In this document: positions 25,162 to 34,287 of the stretch, piece by piece
Numbering within the stretch: the first letter of the stretch is position 1
How the letters are laid out: each line of letters begins with the position of its first letter
From: Saprospiraceae bacterium
GTDB lineage: Bacteria > Bacteroidota > Bacteroidia > Chitinophagales > Saprospiraceae
DNA: 64,000 nt
Direction: 5' to 3'
Assembly: GCA_013140975.1 (NCBI GenBank)
Contig: JABFRV010000041.1
Location: forward strand, 1 to 64,000
The notes under the pieces: model-generated
Told to the model about the DNA's origin: nothing
The model's database searches: none
Seen by the model: the letters and a program-made list of their open reading frames with translations, nothing else
Made by a program: the position numbers and the translations under genes

Positions 25162-27258
25162 ATGGAAGAGAATATTAAAAATATAGAATACGAATATATA
25201 GATCGCGATCTCAGTTGGCTAAATTTTAACTACAGAGTTCTGCAAGAGGCTAAAGACCCGAGTGTAAGACTCATGGAACGGTTAAAGTTCTTTGCAATAT
25301 ACTCTTCTAATCTTGGTGAATTCTTTCGCATACGAGTTGCACACCATAAAAACATCGAGAAACTTGGTAAAAAAACCAGAAGTGAACTTAACTATGATCC
25401 GAAGAAACTTTTAAAACTGCTCTACTCTATCGTTAATAAACAGCTCACCGAATTTAATGATATATTTGACAATGAGATTGTTCCTAAACTTGCAGAAGAA
25501 AATATTTTCTTACATTCTCACAGAGAATTAAGCAAAGAACATCAACAATTCTTAGATATTTTCTTCCGTGAAAATTTGTTGCCATTCGTTCAACCTGTAT
25601 TGTTAATTGGAAATCGCATCAAACCATTTCTAAATAATTCCGAACTTTATCTAACCATAATTTTAAAAGCCAAAGACGGTGACGATGAAGCAGAACAATT
25701 TGCAATTGTAAAAATTCCGTCTGATCACTTGCCGAGATTTATCATTCTACCTAGCAAGGACGATTCACATCATGTTATTCTGCTGGATGAAATAGTTCGG
25801 TATTCCCTAAAGTGGCTATTTCCCGGATACAATGTTATTCACTCCTATTCTGTTAAAATTACCCGCGATGCTGAATTATACATTGAAGACGAATTCAGTG
25901 GTGATCTACTGGATAAAATTAAGAAAAGCCTAATTAAACGACACATAGGCCCTGCCTCCAGATTGGTGTACGATGACGCAATGCCTAAGGAAATGCTGCA
26001 TTATTTTCTGCGTCTGTTGGAAATTCAAAAAACAGACTTGACTCCTGAAGGGCGATACCATAATAATTTTGACTTTTTTAATTTTCCGGATTTCAAGTTA
26101 AAACACTTAAAGAATAAACTATTAAAACCCATACATTACGCAGCTTTTCAAAACGGAAGTATATTAAATGCTGTCGAAAAGGAAGACCATCTTTTATATT
26201 TTCCATTTCATGATTACGAATCAATCGTTGGATTTTTTGATGAAGCCGCATCAGACCCGGAAGTAACATCTATAAAAGTTACTTTATATCGCGTAGCCAG
26301 AAAATCAAAAATTATTGATGCTCTTATTGAAGCTGCGGCGCAAGGAAAGAACGTCTTTGTTTTTTTGGAAGTCAAGGCACGATTTGATGAAGAAGCCAAC
26401 CTTAGATGGGGAGAAGAAATGGAAAAGAATGGCATAAAAGTCAGATACAGTTTTCCAGGTTTAAAAGTACATGCCAAATGCGCTCTTATTACCAAGAAGA
26501 GAAATAACGAAACAATTCAATACGCCTATCTAAGTACCGGAAACTTTCATGAACAGACTGCACGTGCATATACGGATCATGGATTGTTTACATCTCATGA
26601 TAAAATCACACTTGAAGTGTCACGGGTTTTTGCTTTTTTAGAAAATACAAAACTACCTACCCAATCTTTTCAACATTTGTTAGTAGGACAATTCAACATG
26701 AATGACGAGTTAAGAGCCTTAATTCGTTTTGAGAATGAACAGGCACAACTTGGTAAGCCGGCAAAAATAATTATAAAATTAAATGGACTCCAGGACAATG
26801 AAATGATTGATTTATTATACGATGCAGGTAAGGCTGGAGTTAAGATAAATCTTATTGTTCGAGGAATTTGTTGTCTTATACCCAATAAGCCGGGTATGAG
26901 TGAAAATATTTCCGGCATTTCTATTGTAGATCGTTTCCTTGAGCATAGCAGAGTGTATTATTTCTATCATGGAGGCGAGGAGAAAATTTTTATATCCTCT
27001 TCAGATTGGATGGTCCGTAATTTACATTTTCGAATAGAAGTTGCTTTTCCAATATATTCTGAAAAACTTAAAAAAGAAGTATTAGATATTTTGGATTTAC
27101 AGTTACGTGACAATATGAAAGCAAGATCTATAGAATATCAAAAAATGAATGAATATCTGAAGAATACTGAAGAGAAGAAAGTTCGCTCACAGATAGAAAC
27201 CTACAAATATTATAAAAACCTCAATAAGATAGCAAGCCCGGAAACTGATGAAAAATAG
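25162..27258 (+). CDS. ppk1: Polyphosphate kinase 1
   Basis: 698 residues, typical PPK1 size. It polymerises the ATP gamma-phosphate into polyphosphate. The N-terminal domain is recognisable (YIDRDLSWLNFNYRVLQEA, RLKFFAIYSSNLGEFFRIRV), as are VTLYRVARKSKIIDALIEAA and the two phospholipase-D-like catalytic halves. The autophosphorylated His is about residue 437 in PGLKVHAKCAL, and a second His is about residue 603 in VYYFYHGGEEKIFISSSDWM. The gene sits between DUF72 (2-nt gap) and cutA (11-nt overlap). Polyphosphate can chelate metals, which may connect it with cutA and the metal-efflux operon just downstream; that link is inference. Confidence 0.96.
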   Translation: MEENIKNIEYEYIDRDLSWLNFNYRVLQEAKDPSVRLMERLKFFAIYSSNLGEFFRIRVAHHKNIEKLGKKTRSELNYDPKKLLKLLYSIVNKQLTEFNDIFDNEIVPKLAEENIFLHSHRELSKEHQQFLDIFFRENLLPFVQPVLLIGNRIKPFLNNSELYLTIILKAKDGDDEAEQFAIVKIPSDHLPRFIILPSKDDSHHVILLDEIVRYSLKWLFPGYNVIHSYSVKITRDAELYIEDEFSGDLLDKIKKSLIKRHIGPASRLVYDDAMPKEMLHYFLRLLEIQKTDLTPEGRYHNNFDFFNFPDFKLKHLKNKLLKPIHYAAFQNGSILNAVEKEDHLLYFPFHDYESIVGFFDEAASDPEVTSIKVTLYRVARKSKIIDALIEAAAQGKNVFVFLEVKARFDEEANLRWGEEMEKNGIKVRYSFPGLKVHAKCALITKKRNNETIQYAYLSTGNFHEQTARAYTDHGLFTSHDKITLEVSRVFAFLENTKLPTQSFQHLLVGQFNMNDELRALIRFENEQAQLGKPAKIIIKLNGLQDNEMIDLLYDAGKAGVKINLIVRGICCLIPNKPGMSENISGISIVDRFLEHSRVYYFYHGGEEKIFISSSDWMVRNLHFRIEVAFPIYSEKLKKEVLDILDLQLRDNMKARSIEYQKMNEYLKNTEEKKVRSQIETYKYYKNLNKIASPETDEK

Positions 27259-27568
27259 TATTCTATTATTTTATATTCCATGCAAAAACAAAAAAGAGGC
27301 AATTGCACTTTCTAAAAAATGCATCGAAGCTAAACTAGCAGCATGTGCAAATATCTTTCCGATTACTTCAATTTTCCCCTGGAATAAGAAGATTGAAAAC
27401 GCAAGTGAATTCACAATACTATTAAAAACAATTCCTAAACTTGAAAAACAACTCAGTAAGTATATCTCTAAAAATCACTCTTACGAAATTCCATGCATCG
27501 CAACCACCAAATTCAAAGTCAATAAAGAATACTTTAATTGGATGAATACGATTTTGGTTGACGGTTGA
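27248..27568 (+). CDS. cutA: CutA1-like divalent cation tolerance protein
   Basis: 106 residues, the usual length of trimeric CutA1. The family pattern is clear: LLFYIPCKNKKEAIALSKKC, EAKLAACANIFPITSIFPW, EFTILLKTIPKLEKQL, and the C-terminal SYEIPCIATTKFKVNKEYFNW. CutA1 is cytoplasmic and associated with copper and other divalent-cation tolerance, though its biochemical role is unsettled. It overlaps the ppk1 end by 11 nt (ATG inside ppk1), showing translational coupling. It is convergent with the CzcCBA-type efflux operon, about 185 nt away. Confidence 0.92.
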   Translation: MKNSILLFYIPCKNKKEAIALSKKCIEAKLAACANIFPITSIFPWNKKIENASEFTILLKTIPKLEKQLSKYISKNHSYEIPCIATTKFKVNKEYFNWMNTILVDG

Positions 27569-27713
27569 CGGGTTGACAGTTGACGGGACTTTGGGTTGAC
27601 GAGTTGAAGAGTTGACTTCTATCAATATCGTCATTTCACCTGTTAAATCCAAAATTCTACCACTAATTGATATTGCTTCCACTACCCCGACTCGAGACTC
27701 GCGACCCGCGACT
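27557..27713. repeat. GTTGAC-type tandem repeat and GC-rich palindrome
   Basis: From 27557 to 27616 a loose unit GGTTGACGG/AGTTGAC repeats about seven times, overlapping the last codons of cutA. TCGCGACCCGCGACT at 27699-27713 is an inverted copy of 7006-7020 and is itself nearly self-complementary (TCGCG-ACC-CGCGA). The gap separates cutA and the convergent efflux operon and contains no gene. Confidence 0.6.
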
Positions 27714-27752
27714 AAATATTAACGACCCACGACTTTACTCGTTACCCTCCTT

Positions 27753-28937
27753 TTACAACTTATACTTCATTAACTCCGCAACCGCAATCTGATACTCAAG
27801 CTCCGTTTTATAGTAATGCAACAAAGCATTGTGATAAAAACTTGATTCCAAAAAATATTCTATAACATTTATTTCACCCAGCTGCAATGCTTTTTCCAAC
27901 AAACTGGAATTGCTTATGGACGAAATAGCGTTGTTGTATTGATCCAACGAATTCCGAAGTGAGGCTTGCCGATCATACAGTTCCTTAATTTCAAAAAAAT
28001 GCTCATTTAAATGAGATGCCAGATTTAATTCTGAAAATAAAAGTTTGGCTTGCTCCTGCTTTGTCCTGTATTTCTGTTCCCAGATTGGCAATGTAATTCC
28101 TGCATGTACACCACTGAATTTTTGACCCAATATTCCCTGATAATGATATCCTGCTTCAAACTTTGGAAAACTCCAGAATTTTGCAAGTTCATATTGCTTT
28201 TCTGCGATTCTTTTCTCTTGCTCCAGATTCAAGCGTTGTGGATCAACTGCCTCATACTCTCTTTCTACGATTTCAAAAGATTTAATTTCCGGAATAGCCG
28301 GATAAATCGAATCGAAAAAAGTAATTTTTTCTCCACCGTTCAGTTCTGTTAAATGTGTTTGAAGTTTTGCGATATCGACTTCATTATCTTTAAGCAATTG
28401 ATTATTTTCCAATAATTGCAATTTGATTTTATTGAGATCTAAAATATTGCCATCACCTTTATCCAATTTAGTTTGATAATCCTTCTGTAATTTATCAACG
28501 TCCAATTTTCTTCGTGAATAGAAATTTTTCAACTTATGAAGATAAATTAAATTCAGGCAGATCAATTTCGCTTCCAATAACACATCTTGGCGAGTCGCCT
28601 GAATGGAAGAAGTAGAAATTTCTCCTTGCATTTTTGCAAGCTTCATGCGTTTTTTATAAACTGTAGGAAAATCAAAAGATTGCACGACAAAAATATCCGT
28701 TTGATTTCCGGCCGTTTCCGGGGAACCTATTAGATACTGTCCTTGAATTCCCGGGTTGGGCAGACTTAGACCAGTTTTATATTCTATTTTCCTGGCTTCC
28801 CAGTATTGAAGATTTGCACGAAGACTTTTATTGTTGGTTTCAATTTTTACCAATACAGATTCCACATTCGTCTGTGAGTATATTTCACACCAAAAGAAAA
28901 AGAGGAACGGAAAAAGTAATTGCTTATTAAAAATCAT
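27753..28937 (-). CDS. TolC/CzcC-like outer-membrane efflux protein
   Basis: 394 residues with an N-terminal signal peptide (FFWCEIYSQ). The body is long helical sequence with the outer-membrane efflux protein pattern (NKSLRANLQYWEARKIEY; GLSLPNPGIQGQYLIG; ELNLASHLNEHFFEIKELYD; LLEKALQLGEINVIEYFLE). It would form the outer-membrane exit duct of a tripartite heavy-metal exporter. Its start overlaps the end of the RND pump gene by 4 nt (ATGA type), so the genes are translationally coupled. It is the last gene of the His-rich protein-CzcB-CzcA-CzcC run. Confidence 0.87.
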   Translation of the reverse strand: MIFNKQLLFPFLFFFWCEIYSQTNVESVLVKIETNNKSLRANLQYWEARKIEYKTGLSLPNPGIQGQYLIGSPETAGNQTDIFVVQSFDFPTVYKKRMKLAKMQGEISTSSIQATRQDVLLEAKLICLNLIYLHKLKNFYSRRKLDVDKLQKDYQTKLDKGDGNILDLNKIKLQLLENNQLLKDNEVDIAKLQTHLTELNGGEKITFFDSIYPAIPEIKSFEIVEREYEAVDPQRLNLEQEKRIAEKQYELAKFWSFPKFEAGYHYQGILGQKFSGVHAGITLPIWEQKYRTKQEQAKLLFSELNLASHLNEHFFEIKELYDRQASLRNSLDQYNNAISSISNSSLLEKALQLGEINVIEYFLESSFYHNALLHYYKTELEYQIAVAELMKYKL

Positions 28938-31900
28938 TTTACAACTTTTTTATTTGTTAGATAATATACCACAGGAATAATAAAAATATTCAACAAGGTA
29001 GACGAAAGCAATCCTCCTAAAATTACTTTAGCCATTGGACTTTGTATTTCGTTACCCGGAAGATCACCTGCAATTGCAAGTGGAATAAGCGCAAGGCCTG
29101 CGGTTAATGCTGTCATAAGAATTGGCGAAAGACGATCAACAGACCCGGTCATAATCGTATCATAAATAGACAGTCCTTCTTCCTGCAAGGTTTTGTATCG
29201 GGATACCAGTAATATTCCATTACGCGTCGCAATACCAAATAAGGTTATGAATCCTATGATAGCCGGAATACTCAAAATTCCGGAAGTAATCCAGATACTA
29301 AATACACCACCAATTAATGCTAATGGAAGGTTCAATAGAATGATGGAAGCGATTTTCAGATCTTTAAATTCCTGAAATAATAATAGAAATATTACCAACA
29401 GGGATAATAAGGAAGTTATAATAAGTGTTTTTGAGGCCGCAGCTTCTGCTTCAAATTGTCCACCGTATTCTACACGATAACCTTCGGGAAGATTTATATT
29501 TTCTGATACTTTACTTCGAATTTCATCTACTGCACTTCTTTGATCTCTGTTAGCTACGTTTACAGATACAACAGTTTTACGCTGAACATTTTCGTGACTA
29601 ATCGTATTCGGCCCGGAAGTGCTGATCACTTCTGCTATATAATGCAATGGAATTTTTTGTCCATTGGCCGCATCTATCAAAGTATTGCGAATGTTCTCTA
29701 TATTTCCGCGATTCATATCGTCGAATCGCAAAATGAGATTGAAACTTTTATTCCCTTCATAAATATCTGAAACTTTTTCGCCTGAAAATGCTACATCTAC
29801 AAATTCGTTAAACTGACCAATAGAAATACCGTAGTGATTGAGAAGATCTCTTTTGGGTTTGATCTGAATTTGTGGAACTTCGATTTGTTGTTCTACACTG
29901 ATATCCACCAAACCAGGAATGTCAGATATTTGATTTTTAATTTCATTGGATAGTGAAAACAATTTTGATAAATCGGTACCAAATATTTTTATAGCAATAT
30001 TTGCTCTGGTTCCGCTAAGCATGTGATCTATTCGATGACCGATCGGCTGACCTATACTGATATTTGCACCAGTGACATTGGAAAGTTTGTCACGAACATC
30101 TTTCATAAATTCAGAGCGACTTCTATCTGTCAATGTGAATGGCGCTTCCACTTCCGAAGTATTCACTCCCAATGCATGTTCGTCCAACTCTGCCCTTCCT
30201 GTTCGTCGAGTTGTAAGTTCTATTTCAGGAATTTTGAGTAATTCTTTTTCTATTTGCGTTCCGATTTTATTGCTTTCTTCCAATGAAATACCCGGCAAAC
30301 TCACTGCCGAAATTACAAGTGCACCTTCATTGAATTCCGGTAAAAAACTTCTTCCAAGTTGCATAAGAGCAACAATAGATACGAGCAACATGATCATGGA
30401 TGCTATTAAAAAACTTTTCTTTGCCTTCATAACTCTAGTCAGTACACCGGCATATATTCTTTGCAAATGCAAGACTAACCAGGATTCACTTTCTTGCTTC
30501 TTTAACATATTACTTCCGGAAAGCAGATAGCTTCCTAATACAGGAGTCAATGTAATACTCACAATTAAAGAAGCAAAAAGTGCAACAATAAATGCTATCC
30601 CGAGCGGAGCAAGCAATTTTCCTTCCATTCCGGAAAGAAAAAATAGTGGCACAAAAGCTACAATAATGATGAGTGTAGCATTGATAATACTTGTACGAAT
30701 TTCAACTGATGCATCAAAAATTACTTTAAGAACACCTCTTTGATCTGAAATTGGCAAGAGTGCATTTTGCTTAAGTCGTTTGAAAACATTTTCTACGTCA
30801 ATGATAGCATCGTCAACAAGAGCACCAATTGCAATTGCCATACCGCCAAGAGACATTGTATTAATTGTAAATCCTAGCCATTTCAAAGTGATTATAGCTA
30901 CAATCAGAGAAACCGGAATCGCTAATATGGATATAAGTGTCGCACGCCAGTTCATCAAAAAAACGAATAATATTATTACGACAAATAGACTTCCTTCCAG
31001 TAAGGTTTTTTTAATATTATAAATAGAAGCATTAATAAAATCTGCTTGTCTGAAAATTCGAGTATTGATTTTTACATCAGCAGGAAGAGTCTTACTTAAT
31101 TCAGCGACTGCTTCATCAATTGATTCTGTTAAGGCGAGTGTATTGGTCGAAGGTTGCTTTCCAACGGTTACAATGATCGCCGGTTTGCCAAGCAATGAAG
31201 CATCTCCGATTTTTGGAGCAGCACCAATTTTTAGTGTCGCAACATCTTCAATTTTTACAATGCCTCGTGAAGTAGATTTAATGACAGATTTACCCAATTC
31301 TGCCAAATCATTTGTTCGCGCAATCCCACTAACTATATATTCATTACCATATTCATTTAAAAATCCTCCAGTAGAATTACCATTGGCATCTTCGCAAGCT
31401 TTGATCAATTCTGAAAGAGAAACATTATATGCTCCCATTTTTTGTGGCGAAGCTAAAATTTGATACTGTTTGTAATCTCCGCCAATTACTATGACTTGAG
31501 CAACTCCACTTGTTCCTAAAAGTCTTGGCCTCAAGCTCCAATCTGCAATCGTCCTCAAATCCATTTGAGAAGTAGAGTCAGAAGTTATACTAATGAGCAT
31601 AATCTCACCCATTATACTTGATTGCGGAGCCATAGTCGGATTTCCAACTCCATCAGGAAGAGCTTCGGCAATTGCAATAATTTTTTCATTGACAATTTGC
31701 CGTGCTCTAAAAATATCTGTGTTCCATTCGAATTCAATCCACACGATTGAAATTCCTGCAGATGAAGATGATCGCACTCTTCTCACATGCATAGCGCCGT
31801 TCACAGCTGTTTCAATCGGTAGGCTTACTAATTTTTCAACTTCTTCAGGTGCCATTCCATGCGCTTCAGTTAAAATTACAACAGTTGGAGCAGTGAGATC

Positions 31901-32020
31901 AGGAAACACATCTATTTCCATCTTCGTGGCTATATAACTACCTGAGATAATCATAAATATTGTTGCCACTACAATCAACAAACGATTGTGTAATGAAAAA
32001 TCTATTATTTTATTTAGCAT
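28934..32020 (-). CDS. Heavy-metal RND efflux pump, CzcA/CusA type
   Basis: 1028 residues with the RND architecture: the N-terminal transmembrane segment with KMEIDVFPDLTAP, VVILTEAHGMAPEEVEKLVS, two large periplasmic loops, and two blocks of transmembrane helices. The TM4 motif GGMAIAIGALVDDAIIDVEN carries the acidic residues used for proton coupling in heavy-metal pumps. It is closer to the CusA-like AIAIGA form than to the classical CzcA form, so the metal (Cu/Ag versus Zn/Co/Cd) cannot be fixed. It works in the inner membrane with the adaptor encoded 11 nt upstream and the TolC-like protein downstream. Confidence 0.92.
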   Translation of the reverse strand: MLNKIIDFSLHNRLLIVVATIFMIISGSYIATKMEIDVFPDLTAPTVVILTEAHGMAPEEVEKLVSLPIETAVNGAMHVRRVRSSSSAGISIVWIEFEWNTDIFRARQIVNEKIIAIAEALPDGVGNPTMAPQSSIMGEIMLISITSDSTSQMDLRTIADWSLRPRLLGTSGVAQVIVIGGDYKQYQILASPQKMGAYNVSLSELIKACEDANGNSTGGFLNEYGNEYIVSGIARTNDLAELGKSVIKSTSRGIVKIEDVATLKIGAAPKIGDASLLGKPAIIVTVGKQPSTNTLALTESIDEAVAELSKTLPADVKINTRIFRQADFINASIYNIKKTLLEGSLFVVIILFVFLMNWRATLISILAIPVSLIVAIITLKWLGFTINTMSLGGMAIAIGALVDDAIIDVENVFKRLKQNALLPISDQRGVLKVIFDASVEIRTSIINATLIIIVAFVPLFFLSGMEGKLLAPLGIAFIVALFASLIVSITLTPVLGSYLLSGSNMLKKQESESWLVLHLQRIYAGVLTRVMKAKKSFLIASMIMLLVSIVALMQLGRSFLPEFNEGALVISAVSLPGISLEESNKIGTQIEKELLKIPEIELTTRRTGRAELDEHALGVNTSEVEAPFTLTDRSRSEFMKDVRDKLSNVTGANISIGQPIGHRIDHMLSGTRANIAIKIFGTDLSKLFSLSNEIKNQISDIPGLVDISVEQQIEVPQIQIKPKRDLLNHYGISIGQFNEFVDVAFSGEKVSDIYEGNKSFNLILRFDDMNRGNIENIRNTLIDAANGQKIPLHYIAEVISTSGPNTISHENVQRKTVVSVNVANRDQRSAVDEIRSKVSENINLPEGYRVEYGGQFEAEAAASKTLIITSLLSLLVIFLLLFQEFKDLKIASIILLNLPLALIGGVFSIWITSGILSIPAIIGFITLFGIATRNGILLVSRYKTLQEEGLSIYDTIMTGSVDRLSPILMTALTAGLALIPLAIAGDLPGNEIQSPMAKVILGGLLSSTLLNIFIIPVVYYLTNKKVVK

Positions 32021-32031
32021 GGTTTCTAGTA

Positions 32032-33576
32032 TTAATGCTCATGACTATGCGTAGGAAGTGATCCTGATGCACTTGATAACTTAATCTGATACGCTCCTTT
32101 ACTTACTACTCTTTCACCCTCACGAAGACCTGAAAGAATTTCAACATGTATTCCATCCGTCGCACCTATTTTCACCTGCCGTTTCTCAAACGCTTCTCCA
32201 TCTAATTGTACATAAACATAAAATGTACCCATTTCTTCCAGAATTGCGGAATATGGTATAATCAATTTTGGTGCAGATCCGGATTGCAAGAAAACTTCAA
32301 CTATAGAGCCGGGAATAAATTCAGCTTTATTATCCACTTTAAAATACACAGGCAAAAATGCTGAACCTGCCACAGTTGACTTTCCTGAAGATATTAGTTT
32401 TCCATTCAGAGTTCGGGTACTAAAAACAGTACTATTGTCATTGTATTTAAAATTTGCAACATTAAAAGTGTGTATTTTTGGAAAATACTTTTGAGAGACA
32501 TCTGCGCGCAATAGTAATCGATTACTTTTTGAAATTGTAAGCAATGATTGTCCTTCCTGAACAAACTGTCCATTTTCTATCTGCAGATTCTTAATGAATC
32601 CACTTATTGGAGAAACTATCGTTTGCTTAGTCTGATTGAATTTTTTCGAGACGGATACTCTGGATAATTGAGATTGCGCATTTTCATATCGCAACTTGGT
32701 TTCTAAAAATTCTTTTTCAGAAATTATTTTATCTTTAACAAGTTCGCCGGCTCTGGTGAATTGGGCTCTTGCAGTTTCAACATCTTGTTCAGCTTGTTGA
32801 ACCGCTGTGCTTAAATTCGTTTTTGTTATCTCATTATTTTTAATAGTAAATAATATACAACCCGCTTTTATGTTTGATCCCGGAATAAGGTTTTTTGTCG
32901 CATATGAAATCAATCCATTTATTTGAGCTGATACAGTAGCTTCATCATTGGGTGATGGAATAATCTGTCCACTTGTTCTTATGACTTCGGCAAAAGGCTG
33001 AACCTTTGCTACCGTACTGGCAAACTCAACATTCCATGCTTGCTCTTTTAAGTAAGCGATATTTTCAGCTTCTTTCTTGTTATTTGCCTGACTTTCAATT
33101 GCTGATTTTACATCCTGAAATACCTGAAGCTTATCGATTGTAATTCTGTCTTCATAAGAAGCTGTTTTAATTTTAAAAATCAAATCTATAACTCCGGTTT
33201 TCGCAGGAGTAAAACTTAATTTAAAAATACCCGGTCTGTACGGTGATACGGATTTGACAAGTATAGAATCTGAATTACTTTTTACTATAAGACTTACAGT
33301 TCCATCCGTAATGGCTTTAAAAACTTCACCAATAGAAGTCATATGTACAAGCATTTGATTTTCTCTGCCTACAACGAAAGGCTCTGATCCCATAAATAAT
33401 TCTGACCTATTGGTATATAGAGTAAACTTACTCATCTTAAGTACATCTTCTTCAATAGGACTAGAAATATGATTGCCATCTTTATCGTGATAATGGCCCT
33501 TTGAATCATTGTGATTATGCTTACATCCACTAATTATAGTCAATGCTGCAATGAACGCCACAATTAATTTTTTCAT
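32032..33576 (-). CDS. Membrane-fusion (CzcB/CusB-like) lipoprotein adaptor
   Basis: 514 residues from the ATG at 33576; the open frame extends 7 residues further, but this start places the lipoprotein signal (KKLIVAFIAALTIISGC) at the N-terminus. Right after the lipid-anchored Cys is a His-rich stretch (KHNHNDSKGHYHDKDGNH), and the protein ends in SLPTHSHEH; both could capture or hand over metal. The middle contains the lipoyl/barrel-sandwich and helical hairpin (VSAQINGLISYATKNL, ARAQFTRAGELVKDKIIS, QTIVSPISGFIKNLQIENGQ). The beta-barrel part is before the C-terminus. It bridges the RND pump and the outer-membrane channel. Gap to the pump gene is 11 nt. Confidence 0.88.
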   Translation of the reverse strand: MKKLIVAFIAALTIISGCKHNHNDSKGHYHDKDGNHISSPIEEDVLKMSKFTLYTNRSELFMGSEPFVVGRENQMLVHMTSIGEVFKAITDGTVSLIVKSNSDSILVKSVSPYRPGIFKLSFTPAKTGVIDLIFKIKTASYEDRITIDKLQVFQDVKSAIESQANNKKEAENIAYLKEQAWNVEFASTVAKVQPFAEVIRTSGQIIPSPNDEATVSAQINGLISYATKNLIPGSNIKAGCILFTIKNNEITKTNLSTAVQQAEQDVETARAQFTRAGELVKDKIISEKEFLETKLRYENAQSQLSRVSVSKKFNQTKQTIVSPISGFIKNLQIENGQFVQEGQSLLTISKSNRLLLRADVSQKYFPKIHTFNVANFKYNDNSTVFSTRTLNGKLISSGKSTVAGSAFLPVYFKVDNKAEFIPGSIVEVFLQSGSAPKLIIPYSAILEEMGTFYVYVQLDGEAFEKRQVKIGATDGIHVEILSGLREGERVVSKGAYQIKLSSASGSLPTHSHEH

Positions 33577-33691
33577 TTTACAAAAAATATTAAACAAGTT
33601 AAAAAATACACAATATCCGCTACAGAATTATCTGCTACGATTATTATTAATAAATTCGATTTTAAGAAAAAGTGAGGAACTTAAAATTTCA

Positions 33692-34084
33692 CTATGCAGT
33701 GAATACTATTGGCTTTGGAGGCTGCCAGATATTGTTAGGAAAATTAGAATAATATAAAAATTTATTATACTCTATTGAAAGAGTGAGTTTAACAAACTGA
33801 GGGTTCAATTTAGGAAGGATAAAATTGCTAATAACCACTACTAAATTATGGCTTGTCGCACAATTTTCTGTTTTAAATGGCAGATCATGGTGTGAATGCT
33901 CTTCGCTTTCTGAATGATCTGAATTGGCGCTATAATGGTCATGAAGGAATTCAAAAATGGAACCATCTTCTTTATGCTCCATATTATAGTGCGATATAAG
34001 CGCCGGCAACTTATAAATCTGATGGAATTCTGTATGCCCGGATACAAAAATCAATAATAGTGATATGGCAGTAAAGCTCTTCAA
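33692..34084 (-). CDS. Small exported His-rich protein leading the metal-efflux operon
   Basis: 130 residues: a short hydrophobic start (FTAISLLLIFVSG), then HTEFHQIYKLPALISHY, then a His/Asp/Glu-rich centre (EFLHDHYSANSDHSESEEHS, HHD) followed by LPFK and a hydrophobic C-terminal part ending in QPPKPIVF. Similar small proteins precede CusB/CzcB genes in many Bacteroidota, from memory, but I know of no assigned function. The His cluster suggests metal binding in the periplasm, as a buffer or sensor. It is the first gene of the efflux run (115 nt before the adaptor) with a TAATTTTG promoter box 5 nt upstream. Coding status is well supported; function is inference. Confidence 0.75.
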   Translation of the reverse strand: MKSFTAISLLLIFVSGHTEFHQIYKLPALISHYNMEHKEDGSIFEFLHDHYSANSDHSESEEHSHHDLPFKTENCATSHNLVVVISNFILPKLNPQFVKLTLSIEYNKFLYYSNFPNNIWQPPKPIVFTA

Positions 34085-34089
34085 TTATG

Positions 34090-34097
34090 CAAAATTA
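34090..34097 (-). promoter_or_regulatory. -7 promoter box of the metal-efflux operon
   Basis: The minus strand reads TAATTTTG (TAnnTTTG), ending 5 nt before the ATG at 34084, so the mRNA would be nearly leaderless. No metal-regulator operator was recognised around it. Confidence 0.55.
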
Positions 34098-34287
34098 CAC
34101 CAAGACTGACAAATGTTAGGTAATAAATATTAAATAATAAATTATATAGCTAAGTATTCACATTTTACCTGTTCAAGTTTTCCGTATTTCGAATTTAAAA
34201 TTATCCCTCTATTAAAATAAATCCTAAATTTATTATTCATTACACACCCAAACACCATTTCCACACTCAATTCGTAATTCTTAATTT

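Noticed and set aside
27557-27616. GTTGAC tandem units as a possible CRISPR-like array
   Set aside because: Units are about 7-12 nt, degenerate and without spacers; this is a simple repeat.
30072-30530. 152-codon plus-strand frame inside the RND pump gene
   Set aside because: It is antisense to a clearly conserved pump gene; its length follows from the codon pattern of the real gene.
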